From Terriglobales bacterium (lineage in GTDB: Bacteria > Acidobacteriota > Terriglobia > Terriglobales > Acidobacteriaceae), in assembly GCA_035573675.1 (NCBI GenBank), contig DATMAB010000010.1, forward strand, positions 265,541 to 329,540: DNA of 64,000 nucleotides, in the 5' to 3' direction. The stretch's first letter is position 1. Every line of letters begins with the position of its first letter. The notes below the pieces were generated by a model, which saw only the letters and a program-made list of their open reading frames with translations, was not told the origin of the DNA and did no database searches. Positions 54,078 through 62,204 of the stretch are shown piece by piece. The translations under genes and the position numbers were made by a program.

Positions 54078-56150
54078 TCAAATCGCCAAACCGGGATCCC
54101 CTTCGAGAATCCGCTGTTCCAGCTTTGGCCGTTCGCCGGGCTTCCAGAGTCGGGCCCGATGCGAGACACGATAGCGTAGCGGCCCGCCGTCCGCACTCGC
54201 AGCGCGCTCCAGCGGCCGCGGAATGCAGACGAACTCGCACTCGATGACGTCCTCACTCAAGCGTACTGTCGCGTAGCCATGGGCGCTCATGTCCACGAAG
54301 GCGAGGTGCGGCGAAAGCTCACGGTTCGACACGGCACGCGCACGGGCTGCATCGCCCGTCCGCTGGTATTCAAGACAGGAGCGCACACCATGATGCAGCA
54401 GCAGGTTGACCGCGGCGTGCGGCTTGACCTCGCCGGGCCGGTCGGTGAGAAACAGCGGTCGCAGCGGATGGTCTTTGGGGAACCGGTGCTCGAACGCCTC
54501 CACCAGCCCCGGCGCCGAGACCGAGGCGGTGATGAAGGCGACGCCCACCGGCTCAAACGCCTGCGGCGGCAGCGCCTTGGCCGCCAGCCCCGCCCAAAAG
54601 CTGTGCCGGTCGCCCGCAACCACCGCGAAGCCCGTGATGCCCGCGCTCCTCACCAGGTCATAGATCTCGGCGCGCTCCACGTAGGCCGCGCTGTGATCGC
54701 CGCCGCCGAACCCCGCATACCCCGCGCCCGGCCACCGCTTGCCGGTTTCCGGCGGCAGGTTCTGCGGATCGGCGCGCCAGTCGAGGACACCGAGCGAATT
54801 TCCCCATACCTTCCAGGTCGCTTGCGACTTGCGCAGGCGCTCGAGGAACCAGCGCTTCTGCTCGGCGCCCAGGATGGTTTGTGGCGGCTGCTCACGACGG
54901 AAGTTGGGAATCTCCGCTTCGCCAAAGCGAATGCTCGCCGGAGGCTTGCCGCCCTCGTACGCGCGCCCCGCGTCGAGGATCTCCATCGCCTCCTGCGGCA
55001 CGAAGTTGGGGAAGTCAGGACTCGACAACGGAGCCGCCTCCGGCCGGTCGGTCGGCTCCTCCGAGCGGTAGCTGTGCTGGTCGGTGATCAGCAGGTCGAG
55101 ATTGCGTCCCCAGCGCTGGGCGCGATACGCCGTGAGGCTGCGGATGGCAGCCAGGTTGTTCGGCTCGTCGCCGAGGCCCTGTTCGTCGAAGCGGGTGATG
55201 GAGGCATCGCTCACCTTCGGCGCCGCGAAGCCATCCAGCACCAGACCTGCGGGCTGGCGGACGCGCGCCGGTTGATACTCGAACCACGCCTGGTTGGCGG
55301 CCACTTTGCGCGTCTGCGCCGGGCGCGTCTTGCCCTCGAACTTCTGGAAGCTCTGCCAGCCCAGCCAGGAGAACTCGTGGTTGTCCCACATGGGCACGAA
55401 CGGGAAGCGGGCGCGCGCGTCCTGCAGGTCGGGATCGGCCAGGTAAGCGCGATACACGGCCCGATAGTCGTCCAGCGTGACCGGGATGTGGAAGTCGGTG
55501 ATCTTTTCGCCCTGCGGATAGCGCACGATGTCGCGCAGCCGGCGGTCATACATGCCCTGCGGCCGCTCCTCCGGATACCACACCATTTCGTAGATGAAGT
55601 CGCCGAGGTGCAGCACGAAGCTGAGCCGCTCGTTCTCCGGTGCGCGCTCGTCCTCGTAGATCATGCGGCGATAAGCGTTCTGCGCTCCCTGGTTCACGTT
55701 CTGGCAACTGACGAAGGCGAAACGCACCGGCCGCGGATCGTCGTCGGCCGGCGCGGTGATGGTGCGGCCGATGCGGCTGCCCGCGCCGTCGGCGTCCGTG
55801 AAGCGGTACCAGTAAACCCGTGCCGGCCGCAGGCCTGCGGCCAGCACGCGGCATGTCCAGTCGGTTTCCGGCCGGGCCGTGGTTTCTGTCGCCGCGACCA
55901 CTCGCCGGAACTCCGCGTCCTCGGCAATTTCAAGCGTCAGCTTCACGGCAGCGCCGGTGCCGGCCGAATAGCGTGTCCAGAGAATGACGCTGTCCGCCTG
56001 CGGATCCCCCGACGCGACACCCTCGGCGAAACGCTCCCGCCGTTCCCGCCACTTGACGCGCGAGCGCGCCGCCGCCGGCCCGCACCAGGCCAGCGACGCC
56101 CCCATCGCCGTCGCCAGCAGAAGAAATTGTCGTCGCGTGATCTCGCTCAT
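54078..56150 (-). CDS. phoD: PhoD-family phosphodiesterase/alkaline phosphatase, Tat-exported
   Basis: The 690-residue protein begins with a twin-arginine signal (TRRQFLLLATAMGASLAWCG) followed by the PhoD N-terminal domain (FAEGVASGDPQADSVILWTR). Metallophosphatase motifs: FAFVSCQNVNQG, LHLGDFIYEM, FVPMWDNHEFSW, and VVAGDRHSFWAG. It is longer than typical PhoD (about 550) owing to a C-terminal extension with LSEDVIECEFVCIPRP. The family includes phospholipase-D-like phosphodiesterases. With eutBC downstream, release of ethanolamine from lipids or glycerophosphoethanolamine is an attractive inference. Confidence 0.9.
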   Translation of the reverse strand: MSEITRRQFLLLATAMGASLAWCGPAAARSRVKWRERRERFAEGVASGDPQADSVILWTRYSAGTGAAVKLTLEIAEDAEFRRVVAATETTARPETDWTCRVLAAGLRPARVYWYRFTDADGAGSRIGRTITAPADDDPRPVRFAFVSCQNVNQGAQNAYRRMIYEDERAPENERLSFVLHLGDFIYEMVWYPEERPQGMYDRRLRDIVRYPQGEKITDFHIPVTLDDYRAVYRAYLADPDLQDARARFPFVPMWDNHEFSWLGWQSFQKFEGKTRPAQTRKVAANQAWFEYQPARVRQPAGLVLDGFAAPKVSDASITRFDEQGLGDEPNNLAAIRSLTAYRAQRWGRNLDLLITDQHSYRSEEPTDRPEAAPLSSPDFPNFVPQEAMEILDAGRAYEGGKPPASIRFGEAEIPNFRREQPPQTILGAEQKRWFLERLRKSQATWKVWGNSLGVLDWRADPQNLPPETGKRWPGAGYAGFGGGDHSAAYVERAEIYDLVRSAGITGFAVVAGDRHSFWAGLAAKALPPQAFEPVGVAFITASVSAPGLVEAFEHRFPKDHPLRPLFLTDRPGEVKPHAAVNLLLHHGVRSCLEYQRTGDAARARAVSNRELSPHLAFVDMSAHGYATVRLSEDVIECEFVCIPRPLERAASADGGPLRYRVSHRARLWKPGERPKLEQRILEGDPGLAI

Positions 56151-56273
56151 TGGGAGTAGGTCAGTCCCTCACCAGTCCTCTGGGCCGGGAGGGAGGCAAG
56201 AAATGTAGCACGGCGGCGGACCGCCCGACCGGGGTTGTGTCCAACACGAGGAGACGGACACCGATGCATTCGT

Positions 56274-56279
56274 TACAAT
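56274..56279 (+). promoter_or_regulatory. Candidate -10 box (TACAAT)
   Basis: TACAAT lies 12 bases before the ATG at 56292, in the 140-base gap divergent from phoD. The spacing implies a leaderless or nearly leaderless transcript, in line with the lack of a ribosome-binding site before that ATG. Confidence 0.4.
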
Positions 56280-56291
56280 CCTCTTGCTTCG

Positions 56292-57224
56292 ATGCACGGG
56301 AGTCCAAACTCGCTCGGCGCCCCGTTGTGGTGGGTAGGACTTGTCCTGCTTTTTCTCCTCGCAGGTACGATACGCAGGGCGTGGGAGAAATATCGCCAAC
56401 GCCTTGCCGAAAGCTGGCCATCAACAATAGGGCACGTTGAATCCGTCGAGGTCCGCGAAAAGACGAGCGGTCGCTCCCGATACTGGATTGGGGAGCTGGC
56501 CTATTCCTATTCGGTTGCGGGCAGCCAATACTCGGGCCGATACGGCCGCAGATTCGACAGCGAGGAAGATGCCCAGGATTTCGTGGACTACCTTCACCGG
56601 AAGCAGGTCAGCGTCCGCTACAGACCCCGCAAACCTGCGGCTTCGATGATCCTGGATGAAGCTGTGGACGTCGCGCTGCAAGGCCGGCCGGCACTGGCAG
56701 ATTCAGGGAACTGCGATGTTCCCTCGCGAGAGGTTCCAGGTTGGATGAAGCCGCTTGTCTGGCCTCTGGTCGTGGTTGCCCTCGTCGGCGTTGTCGTGAG
56801 TCTCTGGGTACACGTCGGAGCGTGGCAAGGAAAGCAAGTGGTCCCAAACCGAGTTTTCGATTGGCTGAACTCAGGCCTTGTTATCGTCTGGCCGGCGACG
56901 ATTCTGGTCTTTGCCTGGCGGAGCTCCTCCAAAGGATCGCGGAGGTCAGTACGGGAGGAGTTTCCCGGACTCCCACCATGGACGGGGAAGGTTGCCGGCG
57001 CAATGGTTTTTTACGCAGTCGCTATCATTTTGATCTTCGGCTCAGTCAGAGTGAGCTCGTCGGATGCAGTGATTCCCGCAAGAGCCTGGCGGACGTTTTC
57101 AGCGGGTTGGATGGCATTCTATTCGGTAGCTTTCCTCACGCTACTCTCCGCAGGTCGTACCGCAACGCCTTCCGACCAGTCCGAACTGTTGCGCCTGCGT
57201 CATGAGAGCCAGCGCAGGCCCTAG
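56292..57224 (+). CDS. DUF3592-like membrane protein
   Basis: The 310-residue protein has a membrane helix at the start (PLWWVGLVLLFLLAGTI), a DUF3592-type soluble domain (ESWPSTIGHVESVEVREK, YSYSVAGSQYSGRYG, VSVRYRPRKPAASMI), and about four C-terminal helices. Function unknown for the family. The base composition is less GC-rich than its neighbours, suggesting a different origin. The ATG at 56292 is preferred; the frame is open to 56235 without a better start. Confidence 0.7.
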   Translation: MHGSPNSLGAPLWWVGLVLLFLLAGTIRRAWEKYRQRLAESWPSTIGHVESVEVREKTSGRSRYWIGELAYSYSVAGSQYSGRYGRRFDSEEDAQDFVDYLHRKQVSVRYRPRKPAASMILDEAVDVALQGRPALADSGNCDVPSREVPGWMKPLVWPLVVVALVGVVVSLWVHVGAWQGKQVVPNRVFDWLNSGLVIVWPATILVFAWRSSSKGSRRSVREEFPGLPPWTGKVAGAMVFYAVAIILIFGSVRVSSSDAVIPARAWRTFSAGWMAFYSVAFLTLLSAGRTATPSDQSELLRLRHESQRRP

Positions 57225-57271
57225 GGACGCCGCTCTGGCTCTTCTATCCTCTTGAGCGTATGGGACGGGCC

Positions 57272-58084
57272 CTAGACGTACATGCGCCGCAGCATCTCGG
57301 CCGCGGTTTCGTCCAGCAGTTCGCTGCGACGCAGGTCTTCGAAGCGGTCCAGCAGGTCCTCGGGGCGCAGGCGTCGCTTTTCCGCGCCGCGGAAGTCGTG
57401 GAGGATGCGTCCGCGATACAGCATGAGCAGCCGCGTGCCCAGGCTCGCGGCCTGATGCATGGAGTGAGTGACCATCAGCGTGGTCAGGCGCTCGCGGGCG
57501 ATGACCTCTTCCGTCAGCCGGATGACCTGGTCGGCGCTGCGCGGATCGAGCGCAGCGGTGTGCTCATCGAGCAGCAGGAGCCGCGGCTTGAGCCAGGTGG
57601 CCATCAGCAGCGTCAGCGCCTGGCGCTGCCCGCCGGAGAGCGTTCCCATGGGGTTCTGCAGGCGATCCTCCAGGCCCATGCGCAGCGTGGCGATGCGCGC
57701 CCGCAGCTCGTCGCGGACACGCCGGCTCAGTCCCCAGCCTAGCCCGCGGGAAAGGCCGCGGCGCGCCGCCAGCGCCAGGTTCTCCTCTACGGTGAGATTC
57801 GGCGCCGTGCCGGAGAAGGGGTTCTGGAACACGCGGCCCATCAGGTGCGCGCGCCGGTGCTCGGGCCAGCGCGTGATGTCGCTGCCCTCCAGGCGGATCG
57901 AACCCGACTCTGCCGCCACACTGCCGGCGATTGCGTTCAGCAACGTGGTCTTGCCCGAACCGTTCCCCCCGATGATGACCACGAACGCGCCCTTCTCCAC
58001 CTCCAGGCTCACGCTATCGAGCGCCACCAGGCGGTTGGGGGTGTTGGGGTGAAAGACGCGCGTGACCGAATCCAGCTCAAGCAT
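57272..58084 (-). CDS. ABC transporter ATPase (TrpXYZ/BmpA-like uptake system)
   Basis: The 270-residue ATPase has Walker A IGGNGSGKTTLLNAIAG, the signature LSGGQRQALTLLMA, Walker B LLLLDEHTAALDP and the switch His in MVTHSMHQA. DEHTAAL instead of DEPTxxL is characteristic of the ATPases of this uncharacterised uptake family (COG1101 type). It is the last of four overlapping genes: substrate-binding protein, STAS protein, permease and this ATPase. Confidence 0.92.
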   Translation of the reverse strand: MLELDSVTRVFHPNTPNRLVALDSVSLEVEKGAFVVIIGGNGSGKTTLLNAIAGSVAAESGSIRLEGSDITRWPEHRRAHLMGRVFQNPFSGTAPNLTVEENLALAARRGLSRGLGWGLSRRVRDELRARIATLRMGLEDRLQNPMGTLSGGQRQALTLLMATWLKPRLLLLDEHTAALDPRSADQVIRLTEEVIARERLTTLMVTHSMHQAASLGTRLLMLYRGRILHDFRGAEKRRLRPEDLLDRFEDLRRSELLDETAAEMLRRMYV

Positions 58085-59015
58085 GCCGCAGTTGCGCCGC
58101 CTTTCTGCGCGTGCGCGCCAGCAGTTCCGGCAGCACCAGCGCCCCGAAGACGAACAGCGCCGTCACCAGCTTGAGGTCGTTGGGATCCAGTCCCCAGCGC
58201 AGGGCAATCGCCACCAGCAGGCGGAACAGCACCGACCCCATGATGGCGCCGGTGATGGTCAGCCCCAGGTACTGTTCGCCCACCAGCGCCTGCCCGATGA
58301 TCACGCTGGCCAGCCCCCACACCACCATGCCGATGCCCATCTGCACGTCGGCGAATCCCTGGTACTGCGCAAGGAGCGCTCCCGAGAGTGCAATCAGCCC
58401 GTTGGAGATCGCCAGGCCGAGGATGGTCATGTTCTCCACGCTCACGCCCAGCGCGCGGATCATCTGCTCGTTGTCGCCGGTGGCGCGCATCGCCGTGCCC
58501 AGGTTGGTGCGGAGGAACGCGTACATTCCGCCGGCGACCAGCCCGGCGGAGAGCAGCGCGAGGGCCAGCGCAGCGGCGTCGGGCGTCGGCACCTCCCAGC
58601 CCGCCAGGTTGAAGCTCGCAACTCCGCCAAGAAGCCGTACGGCGGCACGCTCGGCTGTTGTCATCAGCGTCTTCGCATCGAGCAGCGGCACATTGGCCTT
58701 GCCCAACACGTGGAGGTTTATGGAGTACAGTGCGGTCATCACCAGGATGCCGGAAAGCAGCTTGTGTATGCCGAACTTTGCGTTCAGCACTCCTGTGGTC
58801 GCACCCGCCACGGCGCCGCACATGCAGGCCAGGCCGCTGGCCAGAAACGCGTCCCAGCCCTGCAGGATGAGAACGGCAGCCACCGAAGCGCCCAGGGTGA
58901 TGGAACCGTCGGCGGTGATATCGGGAAAGTGGAAGATGCGGAAGCTGATGTAGACACCCAACGCCAGCAGCGAAAGGATCAACCCGATGGTCCAGGCGCC
59001 GAGCAAGAGGTTCAC
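58077..59015 (-). CDS. ABC transporter permease (TrpXYZ-like)
   Basis: The 312-residue membrane protein has eight or so helices and the branched-chain/ribose-like permease pattern: GVYISFRIFHFPDITADGSITLGASVAAVL, AGATTGVLNAKFGIHKLLSGILVMTALYSINL, and MRATGDNEQMIRALGVS (the EAA-like loop). It overlaps the ATPase by eight bases and the STAS gene by four. Substrates in characterised relatives include tryptophan; here the substrate is unknown. Confidence 0.92.
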   Translation of the reverse strand: MNLLLGAWTIGLILSLLALGVYISFRIFHFPDITADGSITLGASVAAVLILQGWDAFLASGLACMCGAVAGATTGVLNAKFGIHKLLSGILVMTALYSINLHVLGKANVPLLDAKTLMTTAERAAVRLLGGVASFNLAGWEVPTPDAAALALALLSAGLVAGGMYAFLRTNLGTAMRATGDNEQMIRALGVSVENMTILGLAISNGLIALSGALLAQYQGFADVQMGIGMVVWGLASVIIGQALVGEQYLGLTITGAIMGSVLFRLLVAIALRWGLDPNDLKLVTALFVFGALVLPELLARTRRKAAQLRHA

Positions 59016-60271
59016 GCAGCACCTCCCGCGACGCTGGTCTGCGCAATGGGCCCGATCCAGCAGGCCCCACGCACGAATTCGCTCTCGCCCGCGCCGACGA
59101 TCGGACGGTCGTCATGCAGCAGGTGCAGCACACCTCGCAGCTTCTCCGTCGAAAACAGCGACGTCACTGTCTCTTTCAGGTCCACGCGGCCGCGCGCCAG
59201 TGGCCGGTAGGAGAATGCGGCGGCATGAAAGTGTCCGCTGGGCGCTGTCGGGTTCCTCAGCGGCCGCACGAGCGGCGCCAGAGCTGCCGGTGCGTTGTGT
59301 GTGGCTACCCCCACGGCCACGCATACCGAGTGGGTGTGTACGCGCTCCGGAGAAAACGAGATCCAATCCCGGATGACCGGATGTGCGAATGGATCCGGCG
59401 GGCCGCCCGCCATGGCCGGCGAGCGCCGCAACGCTGCCCCCGCCAGCCCCGCAGCCTCCGCCACCACGATCAGGCCGGCGGTCTCCGCTTCGGCTGCCTT
59501 CAGGCAGGTTTCGGCGAGTTCGCTCAAGCGGAGCCCGCCGGCATCGCGGTGAGCTTCGAACCGAAGCAGATGGCGGAACGCTCCCTCGCATACCACGCCA
59601 TAGAGCATCTCGATCTCCGGCACGAGTCCCGTAGTGGAGACCATGTAGTCGGGGACGTTGGTGCCGTCCGACGGCAGATAGGCAGCCGAGCCGGCCACGG
59701 CCAGGAACTCGCCGAACCGCGCCCGGCAGTCGTCAAACCCGGCGCCGAACGCGCCCAGCCCCAGCGCAAAGGAGTTCTCCGGAAACGACATGGTGCGGCA
59801 ATGCTCATGCCGGTAGCGCGCGCCCGCCACGAGCGCCGGATCGCCGATCACCTGGCAGGCCACTTCGCCCGCTTCCTCGAAATCGAACACCTCGTGAGCG
59901 GCGTTCGCACTGCTCAGGGTGCGGCCCGGCGGCTGCGCCGCCTTCATGGTGTCGGTGGTGGCCTCCTCTTTTGCCGCCAGCAGGATGGGTTCCAGGCCAA
60001 CCAGCCGCAGGATGCTGCGCACCCGCTCCGACGCCGCGATGATGATCAACGAGCCCTGAATCCCGGCCAACTTCTTGTAATACTCCACCAGCACGCCGAT
60101 GCCCGCGGAACTGAGGTAGGTCACGTCGGAAAGATCGAGCCGCAGGTGGTGCGATCCCTGCTGCACGATCTCCTTCAGCCCGGCAGAAAAGAACATCGAC
60201 CAGTAGGAGTCCAGTCGGCCGCGCACCCGCAGCTCCAGCACATCTCCGCGAGGATGCTTAACGATGTCCAT
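59012..60271 (-). CDS. STAS-domain protein with a large unknown C-terminal domain
   Basis: The 419-residue protein begins with a STAS (anti-sigma-antagonist) domain, residues about 5-105: LELRVRGRLDSYW, HLRLDLSDVTYLSSAGIGVLVEYY with candidate phospho-Ser S54/S55. The remaining 300 residues are not recognised; they include NSFALGLGAFG, an EFLAVAGSAAYLPSDGTN stretch and the C-terminal SGHFHAAAFSYRPL. There is no membrane segment. It lies between the substrate-binding and permease genes with overlaps on both sides, so it probably modulates this transporter or senses its state. Confidence 0.75.
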   Translation of the reverse strand: MDIVKHPRGDVLELRVRGRLDSYWSMFFSAGLKEIVQQGSHHLRLDLSDVTYLSSAGIGVLVEYYKKLAGIQGSLIIIAASERVRSILRLVGLEPILLAAKEEATTDTMKAAQPPGRTLSSANAAHEVFDFEEAGEVACQVIGDPALVAGARYRHEHCRTMSFPENSFALGLGAFGAGFDDCRARFGEFLAVAGSAAYLPSDGTNVPDYMVSTTGLVPEIEMLYGVVCEGAFRHLLRFEAHRDAGGLRLSELAETCLKAAEAETAGLIVVAEAAGLAGAALRRSPAMAGGPPDPFAHPVIRDWISFSPERVHTHSVCVAVGVATHNAPAALAPLVRPLRNPTAPSGHFHAAAFSYRPLARGRVDLKETVTSLFSTEKLRGVLHLLHDDRPIVGAGESEFVRGACWIGPIAQTSVAGGAA

Positions 60272-61277
60272 CGCGCGCCATCGCCTCCCGTCGAGCTTGC
60301 TCGAGCAGTGCGGGAGGCAGGGTGACCCCGGCCGCGCGGGCGGCCTCCGGGTTCACCACCAGGTAGGTTCCGGAAAAGGTCTCGAACGGGATGCGCGCCG
60401 GGCTCTCGCCACGGATCACGCGAGCAGCCTGGGCGCCGGCAATCCGGCCGCTGTCGAAGTATTCACGGGTGATGGCCACCATGGCGCCCTGCTCCACCTG
60501 TGCCTTCTGGAACGCGAACACCGGCAGGTGAACCTGGGCTGCGGCCCGAGCGATGCTTCCGAAGGCGGACGCCACGAGGTTGCCGGGCATCTGCATGACG
60601 GCGTCGATCCGCTTTCCCACCAGCGCTTGCGCGGCATCGGGGACGTCGGTGGCCGTGCTCACGGGAACCACTTCGATCTCCATTCCCGCCTCGCCGGCCG
60701 CTTCCCGGAACTGCTCCAGGAAATAAACCATGTTGGCTTCCGCAGGAACGTGCAACGTCCCCAGCCGGTGCACCCTGGGAAAGTATTTCCGCACTAGCGC
60801 CAGCATCTGCGGGTATCCCACGGATATGTCGACGCCGGTGACGAAGGGCAGATGGTCGATGTGGCTGGCGCCGGCGCCGGCGGCGACTCCGCTGGCCACG
60901 TAGGCGAAGACGACCGGCGTCCCCTTTCCGCGCCGAATGGCGGCCTGCAGGGTTGGGGTGGAAAGCGTTAGCAACAGGTCGGCATTCTGGGTGACCGCCG
61001 AATCCACCAGGGCGCTGACGGTCGCCATGTCGCCCTGTGCGTTGGAAAAGTGCAGCTCGTAATCGCGGCCTTCGACCAGGCCCGATTCGCGCAAGCCGGC
61101 CAGCACTCCGTCTTTAGTCTCGTTCGAATCTACGACATCGTTGTACTGGATGACGTGGAGTCTCCACTTCCGGCCCGTCCCGTCCTGCCGGCGTTCGCTG
61201 CCGGAAAACAACAAGGCGGCGGAGGCCAGGAGCAGCAGGACCAAACCGAAGGAAAGGCGTTTAAGGACCAGGGCCAC
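60258..61277 (-). CDS. ABC transporter substrate-binding protein (ABC_sub_bind family)
   Basis: From the GTG at 61277 (GGGGAG eight bases ahead) the protein has 339 residues: an uncleaved or lipid-free signal (LSFGLVLLLLASAALLF), then RLHVIQYNDVVDSNETKDGVLAGL, DLLLTLSTPTLQAAIRRGKGTPVVFA and ITREYFDSGRIAGAQAARVIRGESPA, all typical of the family paired with the neighbouring permease and ATPase types. The frame is open 20 codons further upstream without a better ribosome-binding site. It overlaps the STAS gene by 14 bases. Confidence 0.9.
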   Translation of the reverse strand: MALVLKRLSFGLVLLLLASAALLFSGSERRQDGTGRKWRLHVIQYNDVVDSNETKDGVLAGLRESGLVEGRDYELHFSNAQGDMATVSALVDSAVTQNADLLLTLSTPTLQAAIRRGKGTPVVFAYVASGVAAGAGASHIDHLPFVTGVDISVGYPQMLALVRKYFPRVHRLGTLHVPAEANMVYFLEQFREAAGEAGMEIEVVPVSTATDVPDAAQALVGKRIDAVMQMPGNLVASAFGSIARAAAQVHLPVFAFQKAQVEQGAMVAITREYFDSGRIAGAQAARVIRGESPARIPFETFSGTYLVVNPEAARAAGVTLPPALLEQARREAMARDGHR

Positions 61278-61593
61278 GCGTATCACTCCCCGAGGACCGC
61301 GCTGTCGCGGAGGAACTCCCGGTGCGAGAGTGTACACGAAGCAGCGCCGGAAACCCGTGTTGGCCGGCCGAAATCGCCGCCTCCAGGCACTGGCCGAACT
61401 TAAGCGCTATCTGCTTGTCAATCAATCACATACGGTCCTACCCGGCCACGGGTGCAGCCTTGCAACCCTGGGCCGGGTCGTTGCATCTCTTTCTCCCGGA
61501 AGTTCCATCCTGCCGCCGCGGAAGCATTGTTCTTTGCGCGCGGCTTCCGCGGACGAGCGTTCTTCGATTGTATTGAACTTGGAGGTGAAGTGT
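61278..61593. promoter_or_regulatory. Divergent intergenic region with two strong hairpins
   Basis: No gene is evident in these 316 bases. On the plus strand a two-part stem lies at 61440-61478 (outer arms ACCCGGCC/GGCCGGGT, inner GGGTGCA/TGCAACCC with one bulge). A perfect 10-bp stem follows at 61516-61525/61543-61552 (CCGCGGAAGC/GCTTCCGCGG). Both lie upstream of the small secreted gene at 61594, possibly in its 5' leader. Its ribosome-binding site is GGAGGTGA at about 61581. Promoters for both directions must lie here, but I cannot pick convincing boxes. Confidence 0.5.
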
Positions 61594-61962
61594 ATGAAGT
61601 CAAGGACAATCGTGGGACTCGCTGCTTTACTCATCCTGGCAATCCCCATCTCAGCCTGGGGAGTCAAGAAGAGCAGCGCTACGGTGAGTTTCTCCGAGCC
61701 GGTGAAGCTGGCGGGGACGGAACTCAAGCCCGGCGAGTACCGCATTGAGTGGACCGGAGAGGGGCCCGAAGTGCAGGTCAGCCTGCTCCAGGGACGCCAG
61801 GCGGTCGCGACCGCTCCCGCCCGGCTGCTCAACGAGCGCAGCCTCTATGACAGCCCCAGTGTGCATATGAGGATCACCGAGACGGGTCCCAAGGTGGTGA
61901 CTCGCATCGCATTCCCCAAACACTCACTCGTCTTCGACGAGAACGCGACCGGGCAAAAGTAA
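61594..61962 (+). CDS. Small secreted protein, PGxY type (hypothetical)
   Basis: The 122-residue protein has a signal peptide (IVGLAALLILAIPISAWG) and a beta-rich mature part with VKLAGTELKPGEYRIEWTGEG, LLQGRQAVATAPARL and VVTRIAFPKHSLVF. It resembles the gene at 12074 in the PGxY region. ATG at 61594 follows GGAGGTGA at good spacing; the frame is open further upstream, but that sequence contains the hairpins and is not coding. Function unknown. It is the last chromosomal gene before the apparent mobile element. Confidence 0.78.
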   Translation: MKSRTIVGLAALLILAIPISAWGVKKSSATVSFSEPVKLAGTELKPGEYRIEWTGEGPEVQVSLLQGRQAVATAPARLLNERSLYDSPSVHMRITETGPKVVTRIAFPKHSLVFDENATGQK

Positions 61963-61984
61963 CCGGTCTTCGGCTGAAGTACGT

Positions 61985-62008
61985 GGTGCGGGCGGCTCCG
62001 CCCGCACC
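61985..62008 (+). terminator. Hairpin after the small secreted gene
   Basis: A perfect 10-bp stem (61985-61994 with 61999-62008, GGTGCGGGCG/CGCCCGCACC) with a 4-base loop lies 22 bases after the stop codon. The T run is missing. A terminator is the likeliest role. Confidence 0.6.
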
Positions 62009-62093
62009 TCCCGCAACACCATTTCTTCACATTCGCACTCAACCCGCTCCACCCCGTAGCCTTCCTTGGCGTGTGCTAGATTGAGGACGGAAC

Positions 62094-62135
62094 GGGCCCG
62101 TAGCTCAGCGGTCAGAGCAGGGGACTCATAATCCC
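62094..62135 (+). pseudogene. 5' half of a tRNA-Met (CAU) gene
   Basis: The sequence reads as a tRNA: acceptor 5' strand GGGCCCG (62094-62100), D arm GCTC-AGCGGTCA-GAGC (62103-62118), anticodon stem GGGGA, and loop CTCATAA with anticodon CAT at 62127-62129, then TCCC. After 62135 the match stops: no variable loop, T arm (GGTTCGAATCC-like) or acceptor 3' strand is found in the following kilobase. TAGATT (62078-62083) ahead may be its promoter. The break just past the anticodon loop marks the likely junction with an integrated element. Confidence 0.8.
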
Positions 62136-62177
62136 GGGCGCTTTCCTTAGCCCGAAAGAGAATGGGCTGAACGGTTG

Positions 62178-62204
62178 GCACCGAATCGAAGGAGGATTCG
62201 GTGC
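62178..62204 (+). promoter_or_regulatory. Hairpin sequestering the ribosome-binding site and GTG start
   Basis: A perfect 10-bp stem, GCACCGAATC (62178-62187) with GATTCGGTGC (62195-62204), encloses the loop GAAGGAG. The Shine-Dalgarno GGAGG straddles loop and stem, and the GTG start codon (62201-62203) is inside the 3' arm. Such a fold would block initiation until melted or bound. A second 7-bp stem (62147-62153 with 62164-62170) lies just upstream. Confidence 0.65.

Noticed and set aside
61120..61135. T-arm-like word GTTCGAATC
   Set aside because: It lies within the coding sequence of the substrate-binding protein and has no tRNA structure around it.
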